From NCBI GenBank assembly GCA_037976565.1, contig CP137675.1, forward strand, positions 3,282,369-3,346,368: a stretch of 64,000 nucleotides of DNA. The letters run 5' to 3'. Origin of the DNA: Mesocentrotus franciscanus (lineage: Eukaryota; Echinodermata; Echinoidea; Camarodonta; Strongylocentrotidae). Position numbers and translations under genes: made by a program. Under the pieces are notes generated by a model. That model had not been told where the DNA came from, ran no database searches, and was given only the letters and a program-made list of their open reading frames with translations. This document shows, piece by piece, positions 11,071 to 22,700 of the stretch (position 1 is the stretch's first letter; each line of letters starts with the position of its first letter).

Positions 11071-11992
11071 TTGTTTATTTTTGAATATTTCATAGTATAT
11101 TCTTTAATTCTAATTTTGCACATGTCCCATTTCATTTGTGCATTCATATCTGCACTTTCTAATTTGATCTTACGAATCAACTGTTTTATATTCACCTTGT
11201 AATCAGGATCCTTTAAGAGTGAATTATTCATTTTCCATAATCCACCACCTTTGGCGGTATTACACGTCATTAACCTAAGGGTAATTGCACAATGATCACA
11301 CTTTGGAACTGGTTTTATTTCAGTTGTTTGCATATAAGATAGAAGTGAATCTGTTACCAGCCAATAGTCAAGACGAGAAAAGATCTTCAATGATAATTGA
11401 CGCCAAGTGTATTGTTTTCTAAATGGAAACACTCTCCGCCAAACATCAATCAAATTGAAACGCTTTATCAATCTATTAAACCACTGAACTTGTTTATATA
11501 CATATGACATACCACGAGTATCTAGCTGGGCATTCTGCACACAATTCCAGTCTCCCAGTACCAAAACATCATTTACATGTTTCACCTGTTGCAACCATTG
11601 AAATAGGTTCCTAAAAATGTTTCCTTTTCATTACGCTTGGTAGGTGCATAAACATTCAAAATGAAATAAGAAATTTGCTCACATTTCAACCGTACGGCCA
11701 CTGCTCTCCCATTAAAATGTATGAATTGCTCAAGTGGTTCACTGTATTTATTTTTACGTATAAGGATGACTACACCCTTTGAATGGTTTGTACCATGGTT
11801 AAAGAAGCAGTGATAATTTAATTCTGCTTTCATTACAATTTCCAAATCTGATGTCAAAAACGTTTCTTGGAGCAAGACAATATCAGATTTCTGATGTTGT
11901 ATCCATAAAAATATTTTCTTTCGCTTTACTTTGTCCCTAATCCCTCTAACATTGAGGGATAAAAAGTTAGTGTTTTGTTTCCGTTCGTCCAT
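10980..11992 (-). pseudogene. LINE ORF2, endonuclease domain (frameshifted)
   Basis: Starting at ATG 11,992, the frame shows FLSLNVRGIRDKVKR and, further on, DIVLLQETF. These carry the metal-binding Asn and Glu of exonuclease-endonuclease-phosphatase nucleases. After a frameshift near 11,590 the next frame continues with VLGDWNC (the GD(F/W)N motif), SRLDYWLV and CDHCAI (the catalytic S/C-D-H motif). The motif order and spacing fit a LINE endonuclease that nicks target DNA to prime reverse transcription. The catalytic residues are present, but the frame is broken. Confidence 0.8.
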
Positions 11993-12039
11993 GTTCAGAT
12001 TGAATATTTATCTCTTATTTTCGTTTCTTTCCTTTGTTT

Positions 12040-13095
12040 CTTTCTGATCTCTTTCTGTGTTGTTCCTTTTTCGGTGTTGGAGATTTAGGTGCTGAAGCCT
12101 GTTCTCCTTCACTGTAACTTTCTTCAGAAGTCGTATCTTTGTGGTCATTCTCATTTTCTCTATGCGGGACGGCTTTGATCGAAGAAAATCGGAAATGTCC
12201 GATTGACGGGGTTTCTTGGAGAGTCCGCTGACGTCATCGCTGCGATGTGTTGTTGTTGTCGTCGCTGAGGCGTGACTTGTTGTGTCTAGCTCATGAACTT
12301 CGCTGTTGTGTCTTCCGTCTAGCTCGTCAGAGGGTCGAGCAGCGGCATTCCGTGCATCTTTCAGAGTGTTGGTAATCTCGTTGATTACATTGTCATGATT
12401 GTTGCGTAGATCCCTGTGTACGTCGGCTTGGCAACTGACGCTTTTATGACCAAATTGATGGCAGATCTTGCATTTGATTTCGCTGGTGCATTGCGATGCA
12501 TGATGTCCCGTTCAAGACACTTCGAACATTTTCTCACTTGCTCTGGTTGTCCAGCGTGGAAAAGTCTACCTCGAAACATGTTTGCCACATTAAACATTCT
12601 GGGTAATGGTTGTGAGGGTGGATCAATGTAGCATACTCGATCACCGTTCAGACAATTCACCAGTTGCCCATTGACACGCAACTTTTGTCTGATAAATTGC
12701 CCTTTCACTTTACATTTCATCTTTTCTAGTGCACATTTAACCATTTCGTCACTTACAGATAGGGGAATGTCTTTAATCGTCACCCTGGTTAGTTCCTCGT
12801 TGTTCAGCTTAGTATAAGGGTTAATGTCATAGACAGGAATTGCGGTGTTTCTAAATTGCAATCCGCATGTTATAAGCTTGACTCTGTCCTCTTGACGTTG
12901 TAGGTAGATGCGCCATAGAGAGCCTATCCTTTGGATCCCCATAATGTTGTCAGTTTTGATACATTTCGATAGGGCACAATAAAGTTCCTCACCTTGTACC
13001 TGGCCAGAAGGTATGTCGCGGGACTGTATAAAGACGGGTTTCGGTCCATTAGCCACGTAGGCGTCCGGTGAGGGTGTGGCCGCTTTGGCGTACAT
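12040..13095 (-). pseudogene. LINE ORF1 (nucleic-acid-binding, CCHC) with frameshift
   Basis: The open part starts with ATG at 13,095 and reads about 200 residues. These include an RRM-like central stretch (LTRVTIKDIPLSVSDEMV) and then CSKCLERD, the start of a zinc knuckle. At about 12,505 the frame shifts. In the next frame a perfect Cx2Cx4Hx4C knuckle follows (CKICHQFGHKSVSC), then a serine/threonine/basic-rich tail to about 12,040. ORF1 proteins of L1/Tx1 elements bind element RNA in the ribonucleoprotein. The frameshift makes this copy nonfunctional unless it is a sequencing error. Confidence 0.75.
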
Positions 13096-13598
13096 GTTAT
13101 GAATCCAATACTGGCTTGATATAAATCCAAAAAAATCTCTTCAATCAGAAAAAATTTCACGTTGGTTTCCAGATCAATTTACGGGTTCACCTTTGATGAT
13201 AATACAGGCGCAAAATGATATATTCCAATGACTGTCTTCCTTCTAAAAAATAGTAAAAATAACAGAGCGATGTGTAGATCAATGATACGTCTTGACGTGA
13301 ACTTTGACCTCTCCTATATTTGACCATATATATATTGACCATATTTCTTGTATGGTGTATAAAGTGAAAAAAAATATAGAAATCATCCCTGATAATGTAA
13401 TCACAATGGAGGGGTATATACCAATTTCTAAAAAAATTGTATATTTTTGCTTTGAGATTTCCCTTTGTAGGTGCCCCTTTTTTTATTCTAGAAAGTGCCC
13501 TTTTTTCTTGATGCCCCCCCCCCCTACTTTGGAAGTCGCTCGGCCCTTGCCTTCGACCATAATAGCTTGGGCTTGATAGGGTATATTTACATACACCA

Positions 13599-13754
13599 GT
13601 TATGGGGACATTTATATACACTGGTTATGGGGACATTTATATATATATCGCGTTATGGGGACATATATATATATATATATATATACCGCGTTATGGGGAC
13701 ATTTATATATACCGCGTTATGGGGACATTTATATATATACCGGTTTATGGGGAC
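13599..13754 (+). repeat. Minisatellite E, copy 3, with expanded (TA)n
   Basis: One unit has an uninterrupted (TA) tract of more than 20 bases, against 6-12 in the other arrays. This suggests slippage within the unit. Confidence 0.85.
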
Positions 13755-13797
13755 AAATGTCCGCGCAACTAAGTCTGGTACAGACAGACTAATTTTG

Positions 13798-16458
13798 GTC
13801 ATTCATAACTCTATTATCTAGATCATGTAGATATTCTTTATCCATGCTGCATGTAACTGAATACAAATCATCGAATGTTTTGAAGGCACGGATCATTGAA
13901 AACCTGTGGGTAAGCGTATAAAGCATGACATTAAAACATAACTTATGTATACACATATGAAATATTGCTCTAATTTGGGGGTTTCTAGTTTAAAGAGCGT
14001 ATGGTGGCTACGCCCACTGTCAACTTATAACGCATATTCCTTATTACTTCAGATTACTCCCGAAATATAGGTTCTACGTGGCGACCTTCCCAGCAAGGCT
14101 ATGTTAGGAACATTTCTGAGCTCATATTTCCCGCTGGAATTGAGATTGCATTGTGGTTATTCCTTAACTGATACCATTCAGCCAGGGTTCCGTCGGTGTT
14201 CTTGCAACGTGCATTTTATAATCTGAACATTTCTGGACAATAATTTTTAAACAGCTCACGGGGACAGCTTAACATGAGGCTCCGTACTGGAGTTGGCAGA
14301 TTTAATGCCAACATTAGACCCTCTCCTGCTTGCACCTGTAATACAGGGGTATGCGCACGATATTTGTATATAATCATAGGTTTTCCTATCCATTTTCAAA
14401 CGATCGTCATTCAATTTCATTGATTGTTAACTTCAATTTCGTGCGGAAAGTTTTTCGCCGGTCATATGTTCAATTCCGTCCGTGCGCACACAATTTCGTT
14501 CTTTCGCAATCTAGTTCATCATTGTACCGATCATTTTTGTCAAAACGTATTCAATTTCGTCCAGTCGCTCCTGCCGGTTGTAAAGGTTGATGTGCTTGAC
14601 ACGTGTGCCAAATATGAAAGTGGTTGAATATATAATAAAGAAATAAGATAGTGGGCCCTATTAGCACCCCCTTCGACAGAGACGGCCCTCCCGGAGGGGG
14701 GGGCAAGAGGGCACAGTGCCCCACCATTTTTCAAGCACCCGAAAAGTGCACCTTTTTACATAGGAATAGTGCCCCTCTTAGTTTGACAAGTGCCCCTATT
14801 AATTTGTAAAATTGTCCCTTCCCTTTTCACCTGTGATAAGTGCCCCTTTATTTTCACACGTGCCCCTTTTCCTACGACAAGTTCCCATTTTCCTTTGCAA
14901 AAGTGTCCATTTTACATTCTCATAAGTGCCCTTCTTAATCTCTATAGGAAGTGCTCCGTTTCAGGTACGAGAATTGCCCTTTTTCACTTTTGATAAGTGC
15001 CCCCTTCATCTTGGATAATTGCCCTATTCAAATCTGAGAGGTGCCTCTTTTACTGTGAAAAGTGCCCCTTTTCCTCTGTAAGAAGTGCCCTTTCCCTTTT
15101 TATAGCTACCCCCATTTTAACTCGGATAAGCGCACCATATATTTTCACATGTGCCCCATTACCTTTCTAATAAGTGCCCCTTTTCTAATGAAAAGTGCCC
15201 CCATTACAAAAAGAGCCCCTTCCCCTTATCATAAATGCCCCTTTTCATCTCTGGTAAATGACCCTTTTCAGGGACGAGAAGTTACTCCTTTTATCTTCAG
15301 ATAAGTGCCCGCTTCACCTCCGATAAATGCCCCTTTAAAATCTGATCGGTGCCCATTTTCTTTCAACAAATGCACATTTTCCTTTATTATAAGTGCCCCT
15401 TTTTCATTCACATAAGTACCCCTTTTCATATCTGGTCGTTGCCCATTTTCAGGTGCGATAAGTGCCTCTTTTCACCTTTGATAATTTCCTTTTAACAATG
15501 ATACGTGCCCCTTTTCCTTTCTAATAAGGGACCTATCCCCTTTTCATAAATGCCCTTTTCACCTTAAATGCCCCTATCAAAACCTGAGGGGCCCCTTTCC
15601 TTCCACAAATGCCCATTTCCTATTCTCATGACTGACTTTTTCATCCCTGGTGAGTGACTCTTTTGAAGTTGTAAGAAATGCCCCATTTTCACCTCTGATA
15701 ATTACTTTTGTACTGACACATGCTCCTTTTCGTTTCTGATAAGTGTCCCCTTTTCCTCTCATCATTAAACACGCCCTAATTTCAAGAGACTAAGAGCAAT
15801 TTCAAAGCTCGCTCGCTACGCTCCCACGCATTTATATAGATTATATACTTATGTTACTAAAGGTCTTTTCTTTGCTAATAACCCCACCAGGATGGGTTTT
15901 TCTTCTTCTTTATAAGATGTAATTTTTCGCACTGCCACCTAACAAATCTTAAACTTTTTCCTCACTCGCTTCGCTCGCTCGCAAATAAATTGTCAGACCA
16001 TCACACCCAGCTGCAAAGTATGATGCTTAAGCAATTTCTTGTATGGTGTATAAAGTGAAACAAATATAGAAATCATCCCTGATAATGTAATCACAATGGA
16101 GGGGTATATACCAATTTCTAAAAAAATTGTATATTTTTGCTTTGAGATTTCCTTTGTATAGGTGCCTTTTTTCTAGAAAGTGCCCTTTTTCTTGATGCCC
16201 CAACTTTGGAAGTCGCTCGGCTCTTGCCTTCGACCATAATGGCTTGGGCTTGATAGGGTATATTTATATACACCGGTTACGTGGACATTTATATACACCG
16301 GTTATGGGGACATTTATATATACCGCGTTATGGGGACATTTATATATACCGCGTTATGGGGACATTTATATATACCGCGTTATGGGGACATTTATATATA
16401 CCGGTTTATGGGGACAAATGTCCGCGCAACTAAGTTTGGTACAGACAGACTAATTTTG
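13798..16458 (+). repeat. Composite tandem unit 4 (A-B-C-D-E)
   Basis: A complete unit of 2.66 kb: A 13,798-14,343, B 14,345-14,650, C about 14,712-15,775, D about 15,780-16,260, E 16,274-16,413. It shares diagnostic variants with unit 3 in module B (TTCATTGATTG and GTCCGTGCGCAC, against TTCATTAATTG and GTCCTTGCGCAC in units 1, 2 and 5). Units 3 and 4 are therefore sister copies that predate the LINE insertion. Confidence 0.9.
14712..15775 (+). repeat. Minisatellite C, copy 4
   Basis: Same variant-unit order as the other C arrays, with a few private changes such as GTGAAAAGTGCC where other copies have GTGACAAGTGCC. Confidence 0.88.
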
Positions 16459-16762
16459 GTCATTCATAACTCTATTATCTAGATCATGTAGATATTCTTT
16501 ATCCATGCTGCATGTAACTGAATACAAATCCTCGAATGTTTTGAAGGCACGGATCATTAAAAACCTGTGGGTAAGCGTATAAAGCATGACATTAAAACAT
16601 AACTTATGTATACACATATGAAATATTGCTCTAATTTGGGGTTTCTAGTTTAAAGAGCGTATGGTGGCTACGCCCCACTGTCAACTTATAACGCATATCC
16701 CTTATTACTTCAGATTACTCCCGAAATATAGGATCTACGTGGCGACCTTCCCAGCAAGGCTA

Positions 16763-17205
16763 TGTTAGGAACATTTCTGAGCTCATATTTCCCGCTGGAA
16801 TTGAGATTGGATTGTGGTTATTCATTAACTGATACCATTCAGCCAGGGTTCCGTCGGTGTTCTTGCAACGTGCATTTCATAATCTGAACATTTCTGGACA
16901 ATAATTTTTAAACAGCTCACGGGACAGCTTAACACGAGGCTCCGTACTGGAGTTGGCAGATTTAATGCCAACATTAAACCCTTTCCTGCCTGCACCTGTT
17001 GCTCACTTGAGCAAACGGCTGCCCACATCATACACAAGTGCCCCATCCTCGGCCCACCAAACCCAAACCCCAAACTTTAATAACTTTGGACCCCGACACA
17101 ATTCATTAGATAGGCTTGCGCGATGTTGCTTAATTTCTGAAGCTTCTGAAGAAGAATACTTGTTGATTTTCGTTCCATTCGGATATGAAACATTTCGCAT
17201 TACTT
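16763..17205 (+). pseudogene. C-terminal end of non-LTR retrotransposon ORF2 (second long copy)
   Basis: The same RLRTGVGRF, CTCC and EQTAAHII pattern as at 1,741-2,200 is seen on the plus strand. The Asp/Cys-Pro ending is altered, because CGACTGCCCC of the first copy is AAGTGCCCC here. Only the tail is preserved. Confidence 0.65.
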
Positions 17206-17767
17206 CACCGCCCCACCTTCCCCACAGGGGGGTTCATTCATAACTCTATTATCTAAATTGTGTACATGTTCTTTATCCATGCTGCATGAAACTGAATACA
17301 ATCATCAAATATTTTATGGCACGGATCATTGAAAACCTGTGCGTATGTGTATAAAGCATACAGTTTTTTTTTTAAGAGGACGCTGAAATGTACCAGTAAT
17401 ACAGGGGTACGCGCACGATATTTGTATATAATCATTGGTTTTCCATCCATTTTCAAACGATCGTCATTCAATTTCATTAATTGTTAACTTCAATTTCGTG
17501 CGGAAAGTTTTTCGCCGGTCATATGTTCAATTCCGTCCTTGCGCACACAATTTCGTTCTTTCGCAATCTAGTTCATCATTGTACCGATCATTTTAGTCAA
17601 AGCGTATTCAATTTCGTCCGGTCGCTCCTGCCTGTTGTAAAGGTTGACGTGCTTGACACGTGTGCCAAATATGAAAGTGGTTGAATATATAATAAAGAAA
17701 TAAGACAGTGGGCCCTATTAGCACCCCCCTTCGACAGAGGCGGCCTCCCGGAGGGGTGCAAAGGACA

Positions 17768-18830
17768 GTGCCCCACAATTTTTCAAGCACCCGAAAAGTG
17801 CCCCCTTTTACATGGGAAAAGTGCCCCCTTAACTTTGTAAGAAGTGCCCCTTTTTACATAGGAATAGTGCCCCCTTAGTTTGACAAGTGCCCCTATTAAT
17901 TTGTAAAATTGCCCCTTCCCTTTTCACCTGTGATATGTGCCCCTTTATTTTCACACGTGCCCTTTTCCTTCGACAAGTTCCCATTTTCCATTCCCATAAG
18001 TGCCCTTCTTAATCTACATAGTAAGTGCTCCTTTTCAGGTACGAGAAGTGCCCTTTTCACTTTTGATAAGTGCCCCTTCATCTTGGATAATTGCCCTATT
18101 CAAATCTGAGAGGTGCCTCTTTTACTGTGACAAGTGCCCCTTTTCCTCTGTAAGAAGTGCCCCTTCCCCTTTTTATAGCTACCCCCATTTTAACTGGGAT
18201 AAGCGCACCATATATTTTTCACATGTGCCCCTTTACCTTTCTAATAAGTGCCCCTTTCCTAACGAAAAGTGCCCCCATTACAAAAAGAGCCCCTTCCCCT
18301 TATCATAAATGCCCCTTTTCATCTCTGGTAAATGACCCTTTTCAGGGACGAGAAGTTACTCCTTTTATCTTCAGATAAGTGCCCGCTTCAACTCCGATAA
18401 ATGCCCCTTTAAAATCTGATCGGTGCCCATTTTCTTTCAACAAATGCACATTTTCCTTTATTATAAGTGCCCCTTTTCATTCACATAAGTGCCCTTTTCA
18501 TATCTGGTCGTTGCCCATTTTCAGGTGCGATAAGTGCCTCTTTTCACCTTTGATAATTTCCTTTTAACAATGATACGCCCCTTTTCCTTTCTAATAAGGG
18601 ACCTATCCCTTTTCATAAATGCCCTTTTCACCTTAAATGCCCCTATCAAAACCTGATGGGGCCCTTTCCGTCGACAAATGCCCATTTCCTATTTTCATGA
18701 CTGATTTTTTCATCCCTAGTGAGTGCCTCCTTTTGAAGTTGTAAGAAATACCCCATTTTCACCTCTGATAATTACTTTTGTACTGACACATGCTCCTTTT
18801 GATCCCTTTTCCTCTCATCATTAAACGCGC
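17768..18830 (+). repeat. Minisatellite C, copy 5
   Basis: Block-homologous to the other C arrays. It retains the extra early units also present in copy 1 (CCCCCTTAACTTTGTAAG), which links units 1 and 5. A few units are deleted near 17,990 and 18,800. Confidence 0.88.
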
Positions 18831-19470
18831 CCTAATTTCAAGCGACTAAGAGCAATTTTCCCCAAAGCTCGCTCGCTACGCTCCCACGCATTTATATAGA
18901 TGATATACTTTTCTTACTAAAGGTCTTTTCTTTGCTTGTAACCCCACCAGGATTTTTTTTTTCTTCTTCTTCTTTATAAGATGTAATTTTTCGCACTGCC
19001 ACCTCACAAATCTTAAACTTTTTCTCACTCGCTTCGCTCGCTCGCAAATAAATTGTCAGGCCATCACACCCAGCTGCAAAGTATGATGCTTAAGCAATTT
19101 CTTGTATGGTGTATAAAGTGAAACAAATATAGAAATCATCCCTGATAAGGTAATCACAATGGAGGGGTATATACCAATTTCTAAAAAAATTGTATATTTT
19201 CGCTTGAGATTTCCCTTGTAGGTGCCCCTTTTTTTTCTAGAAAGTGCCCTTTTTTCTTGATGCCCCCCCCCATTTGGAAGTCGCTTGGCCCTTGCCTTCG
19301 ACCATAATAGCTTGGGCTTGATAGGGTATATTTATATACACCGGTTATGGGGACATTTATATATACCGCGTTATGGGGACATTTATATATACCGCGTTAT
19401 GGGGACATTTATATATACCGCGTTATGGGGACCAATGTCCGCGCAACACGGTCTGGTACAGACAGACTAA

Positions 19471-19635
19471 AATTGTATTTATTTGAATGTGTTTCTTTTT
19501 TCAAATGATATATAATGATATATAGGTTCGCCTCGAATGGCTTTACATATCCTACGTTGAGATTGCTTTAATAACCCACGGCAAGTCCAAGTCCCCATAA
19601 CGCGGTTTTATACACATGTCCCCATAGCACTAGTT

Positions 19636-19673
<38 letters not shown>

Positions 19674-19691
19674 AAGAGAACCTCTACTCAC
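19471..19691. other. Boundary between the satellite block and the RING gene
   Basis: AT-rich sequence with an inverted fragment of minisatellite E (GTCCCCATAACGCGG, about 19,592) and a (TA)n run at about 19,640-19,668. No gene was seen. On the minus strand this is the sequence that follows the last detectable RING-gene exon. Confidence 0.6.
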
Positions 19692-19780
19692 AATTGAACG
19701 AGCAATCTTTACATGTAAAGTAATCCATCTTATCTTCTCCCTCTTCAAACAAGGCTGCAAAGCATGGTCTTGGCAGCTCA
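19692..19780 (-). CDS. RING gene exon 9 (last exon seen; half of a cysteine motif)
   Basis: In phase with exon 8. It encodes ELPRPCFAALFEEGEDKMDY and then FTCKDCSFN. The C...F.(Y/F).C..C spacing resembles the start of a UBR-type or other treble-clef zinc domain, which would need more cysteines and histidines downstream. A strong GTGAGT donor cuts the motif after AAT T. If it is not used, the frame reads Cys-Glu-stop two codons later. Confidence 0.8.
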
Positions 19781-22700
19781 CTGTCAGCGACAAAAGGAAC
19801 AAAACAAAACAACATATTTCACCTGTTTCGTTCTATTAACCCATTTGAGTAATACACTGACGTCAAGATTGTCATTGAAACAAAACAAAATACAACCAGA
19901 TGCCAAGTACAAAATTATCTCATCAAAGAAAAAAGTTGGACAATTCCACAAATAAGCAGGGTGAGGGAGGTGCAATTACCAAATTGTCTGTAAAAGATTT
20001 TTTCTAATAGCGTGATGATACAACCTATATATATTTATGTACAGTTAATATAAATACTGCTTTCCAATGCTAGAAATATTTTCACATTTTCTGATTCAAT
20101 TATCAATATCTTATAATTCTGAAGGAATAAACCTCAGCTTACTCATGACAACACATCCCATAATGCCTTACCTCCTAAGTTTGACCTCTCCGAAGATGAC
20201 AATATCACACCCAGGTTGGATGCCATACTCTAAGACAGGGATGGAATCACTGGGTATCAAGGTCACCAGTTCGCTCTGATCTGTACTATAGGGGTTATCT
20301 TTGGCCAGTAGGGTGAATATCAGAGTCTCATCGACAACAATGTCCCCTTAGAGTATGGCCTGAAGAAGAAAAAAAAGGAATCAACGGTTCGTTCATAATC
20401 TGGATATGCTATACACATTCCTTTTTACAGGTATTTTGATCATTTTTCTACAGACATTTTAATATGGTCCTAGTTTTAAAGTTTTGTAGCCAGGTCGTCT
20501 GATCTGTACTGTAGGGGTTATCCTTTTATCGCTTTTACGTTAATTGAGAGTGTATTTACACTTGCAGATCTCTTTACAGTTGCAATTTTTAAAGCTCATA
20601 TTTTAAATAGGGTAGCACGACATGGACCTACAAACATACAAAGCAAAATATTTGTTGGCTATTGGTACACTTTAAACTCCTGAGTTATCTCAGCTTAGTA
20701 TTCAAATCAACGAAATGATAAGTTCAAAAATGAAACTGATTTTCTTTTGCTTACCTGATCAGTAGGTAATGGATGTTACTGTCTCTATACACAGCCACCC
20801 TGTCCTTTTTTTCTTTGATTCGAAGGAACAACATCTCTTTAATTTGAGACATGCTGCAAACAACAACAACAATATCAGCAAGTTAATCAAAATCAGCTCA
20901 TATAGTCAACATAACATGATGCAAAATGTAATCTCTTTAATTTTAGGCATGCTGGGAACAAACAACAAAAGATAATTTACATTCATTGAATGGAACATCC
21001 CCAAAAGCTGTCTACTACCTATTAATTTTAACAAGATCAGGGGGGTGTTTCACAAAGATCCTAAGTTACACTAAACTCTAAGTTGGACTTAAAAATTATG
21101 GAGAGCCATTTGTAGCCTTGAAATAAAATATTTTCAAATGAGAAAATCCAAGTATTTTAGACTTCTTATAAATTCCACATCAAGAACATGAAATCTCCTT
21201 TATAATAGAAAATATGAACGATTTGACTCAACATTTTATGCCAAGCTTTTAGCTTTTACAACATATTTTCATAGATGCTAACGGCTTTCCATAATTGTTA
21301 AGTCAAACTTAGAGATAAGTTCAACTTAGGATCTTTGTGAAACACCCCCCCGATCACAAAATGAAAAAAAAAATCAAACTTGACTTTTTTATAGGATTAT
21401 TACGTCTGTTTGCATTTGTTTTACACTGCAACATGTTGACATAAATTCTTATCCTAAAGGCTCTTCTTGTTTACAGAATCTGGGGCAAATCTGCCCCTAA
21501 ATTTGTGTATTTCCCTCCTTATTTTTGAACACATACAATGTTTTAATTGTAAAATAATACTGGTTTTGAGACAGAACAATCTACTAATTTTTCTCACCTC
21601 AAATGGGGCTGTAGCACCAGTTCTCCAACAATAATGTCTTTCCCAAACAGTCTGAAAAATACAGTTACTGGAAGAGTGCTCAGTGTTGGGAGGTGTTGTA
21701 TTAGATATCTGCATATTGAAAGAAGGAAATACCAACAATTACAGACAGTTTTATGGGTTACATTCACTATTTTAAAGAGAAGGTTGAGTTTTGGGAAGAG
21801 GTGAAAAATAAATTGTGACCGTTATCATTGTTATTATGCAAGTATGGAAGAACATCAGATAAAAAAATGTTCCCTGAAAAGCATGGCTCTTCAAATGCTT
21901 TCATATTCTAAATATGGCATGCTGTAACAACATAAAAATTGGGACGGATTTTTATGCCACATGTTCGTGTAGCCCCATATATATCTCTCTGTGTACAGTG
22001 CTTGTAACTTTACCAAGACTGGGCCAAATTTCTTATCATTTTGATGATTCCAGAACCTTGCAGTACACACCAATACTTATATGCTAGATGATCAACCTTT
22101 TCTTATCGATTTCACACCGTTTCTTTCACAATGCAATTGCATGACTAGAACTCAACTTTATCTTTAACCAGAGAAAACAATAACAAATACAGTATTAAGA
22201 ATATTAGCCTCAGGCATATTAACTTCAAATATCTAACAACACGAGTTATTAAAAGCACACATGTATTTCATCATGGTTCTACCAAACATGCTCTATTGAT
22301 TTTAAAACAAAAAGCAAACAAACTGCTCAGCAGTAAAAGGGCGAGTCTGACTCATTTGCAAGTTGAAATGAATAAATAGAGATGAAATTATGTAACTTTC
22401 TTATTTTTCATCCGAATTTGAAGAAACTTGTACTGTTTTGTTTGTTTAATTCTTCTCTATTCATTCAATTCAACTTGGGAATGGGCTGGACTTGCCCTTA
22501 AATCCCCTTTAGCAACTGAATTCCGAAATTCAACCCTGGACCTATCACTATATCTCATCCTAATCCAAACCAATGAAATCATAAAACCAATTTGCAAACT
22601 CGGCCCCTAGCTTTCGTACATCTATTACAAAATAAAGCCCAGAGCAGGTGTCACTGGAGCATTTCTCAGATCTCCTCCATCAAAAATGTTGTAATGAAAA

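Larger units (their letters stand above)
8385..13340 (-). mobile_element. L1/Tx1-like non-LTR retrotransposon, degenerate, 3'-truncated
   Basis: Read on the minus strand, the element has a short 5' leader (13,340-13,096), an ORF1 with CCHC knuckles, and an ORF2 with apurinic-type endonuclease, reverse transcriptase and the start of a Cys-rich tail. The order matches L1/Tx1-clade LINEs. Several frameshifts and stops split both ORFs. The coding tail runs directly into array module B at 8,384, with no 3' UTR, no terminal A-rich tract and no target-site duplication. The 5' junction lies inside array module D. LINEs normally lose their 5' end, so the missing 3' end points to a later deletion. Confidence 0.85.
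7668..13797 (+). repeat. Composite tandem unit 3, interrupted by a LINE and partly deleted
   Basis: Module A (7,668-8,212) and the first part of B (8,213-8,384) are intact. The sequence then leaves the array consensus in the middle of B, after CGCAATCTA. The array resumes at about 13,341 within module D (TTTCTTGTATGGTGTATAAA) and continues through E to 13,797. The rest of B, all of C and the first half of D (about 1.5 kb in unit 2, roughly 5,680-7,205) are absent. An antisense LINE occupies the gap. Confidence 0.85.
16459..19470 (+). repeat. Composite tandem unit 5 (last unit, long module A)
   Basis: The right-most unit carries the long retrotransposon tail with the EQTAAHII-type ending (16,763-17,205), as unit 1 does. 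B follows at 17,400-17,705, C at about 17,768-18,830, D at about 18,850-19,325 and a short four-unit E at 19,340-19,432. The array stops after AGACAGACTAAA at about 19,470 and the sequence becomes unique. The two outer units thus share the long-A form, while inner units have the short form. Confidence 0.85.

Noticed and set aside
18000..18308. Open frames of 60-110 codons across the GTGCCCC minisatellite, apparently encoding Cys/Pro/Phe-rich repeat proteins
   Set aside because: They exist in several frames and on both strands, shift position between copies and are explained by unit length near a multiple of three. No start context, splice sites or conserved frame was seen.
1..19470. A CRISPR-like array
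   Set aside because: The repeats are abutting minisatellites in a eukaryotic context without unique, equal-length spacers or cas genes.
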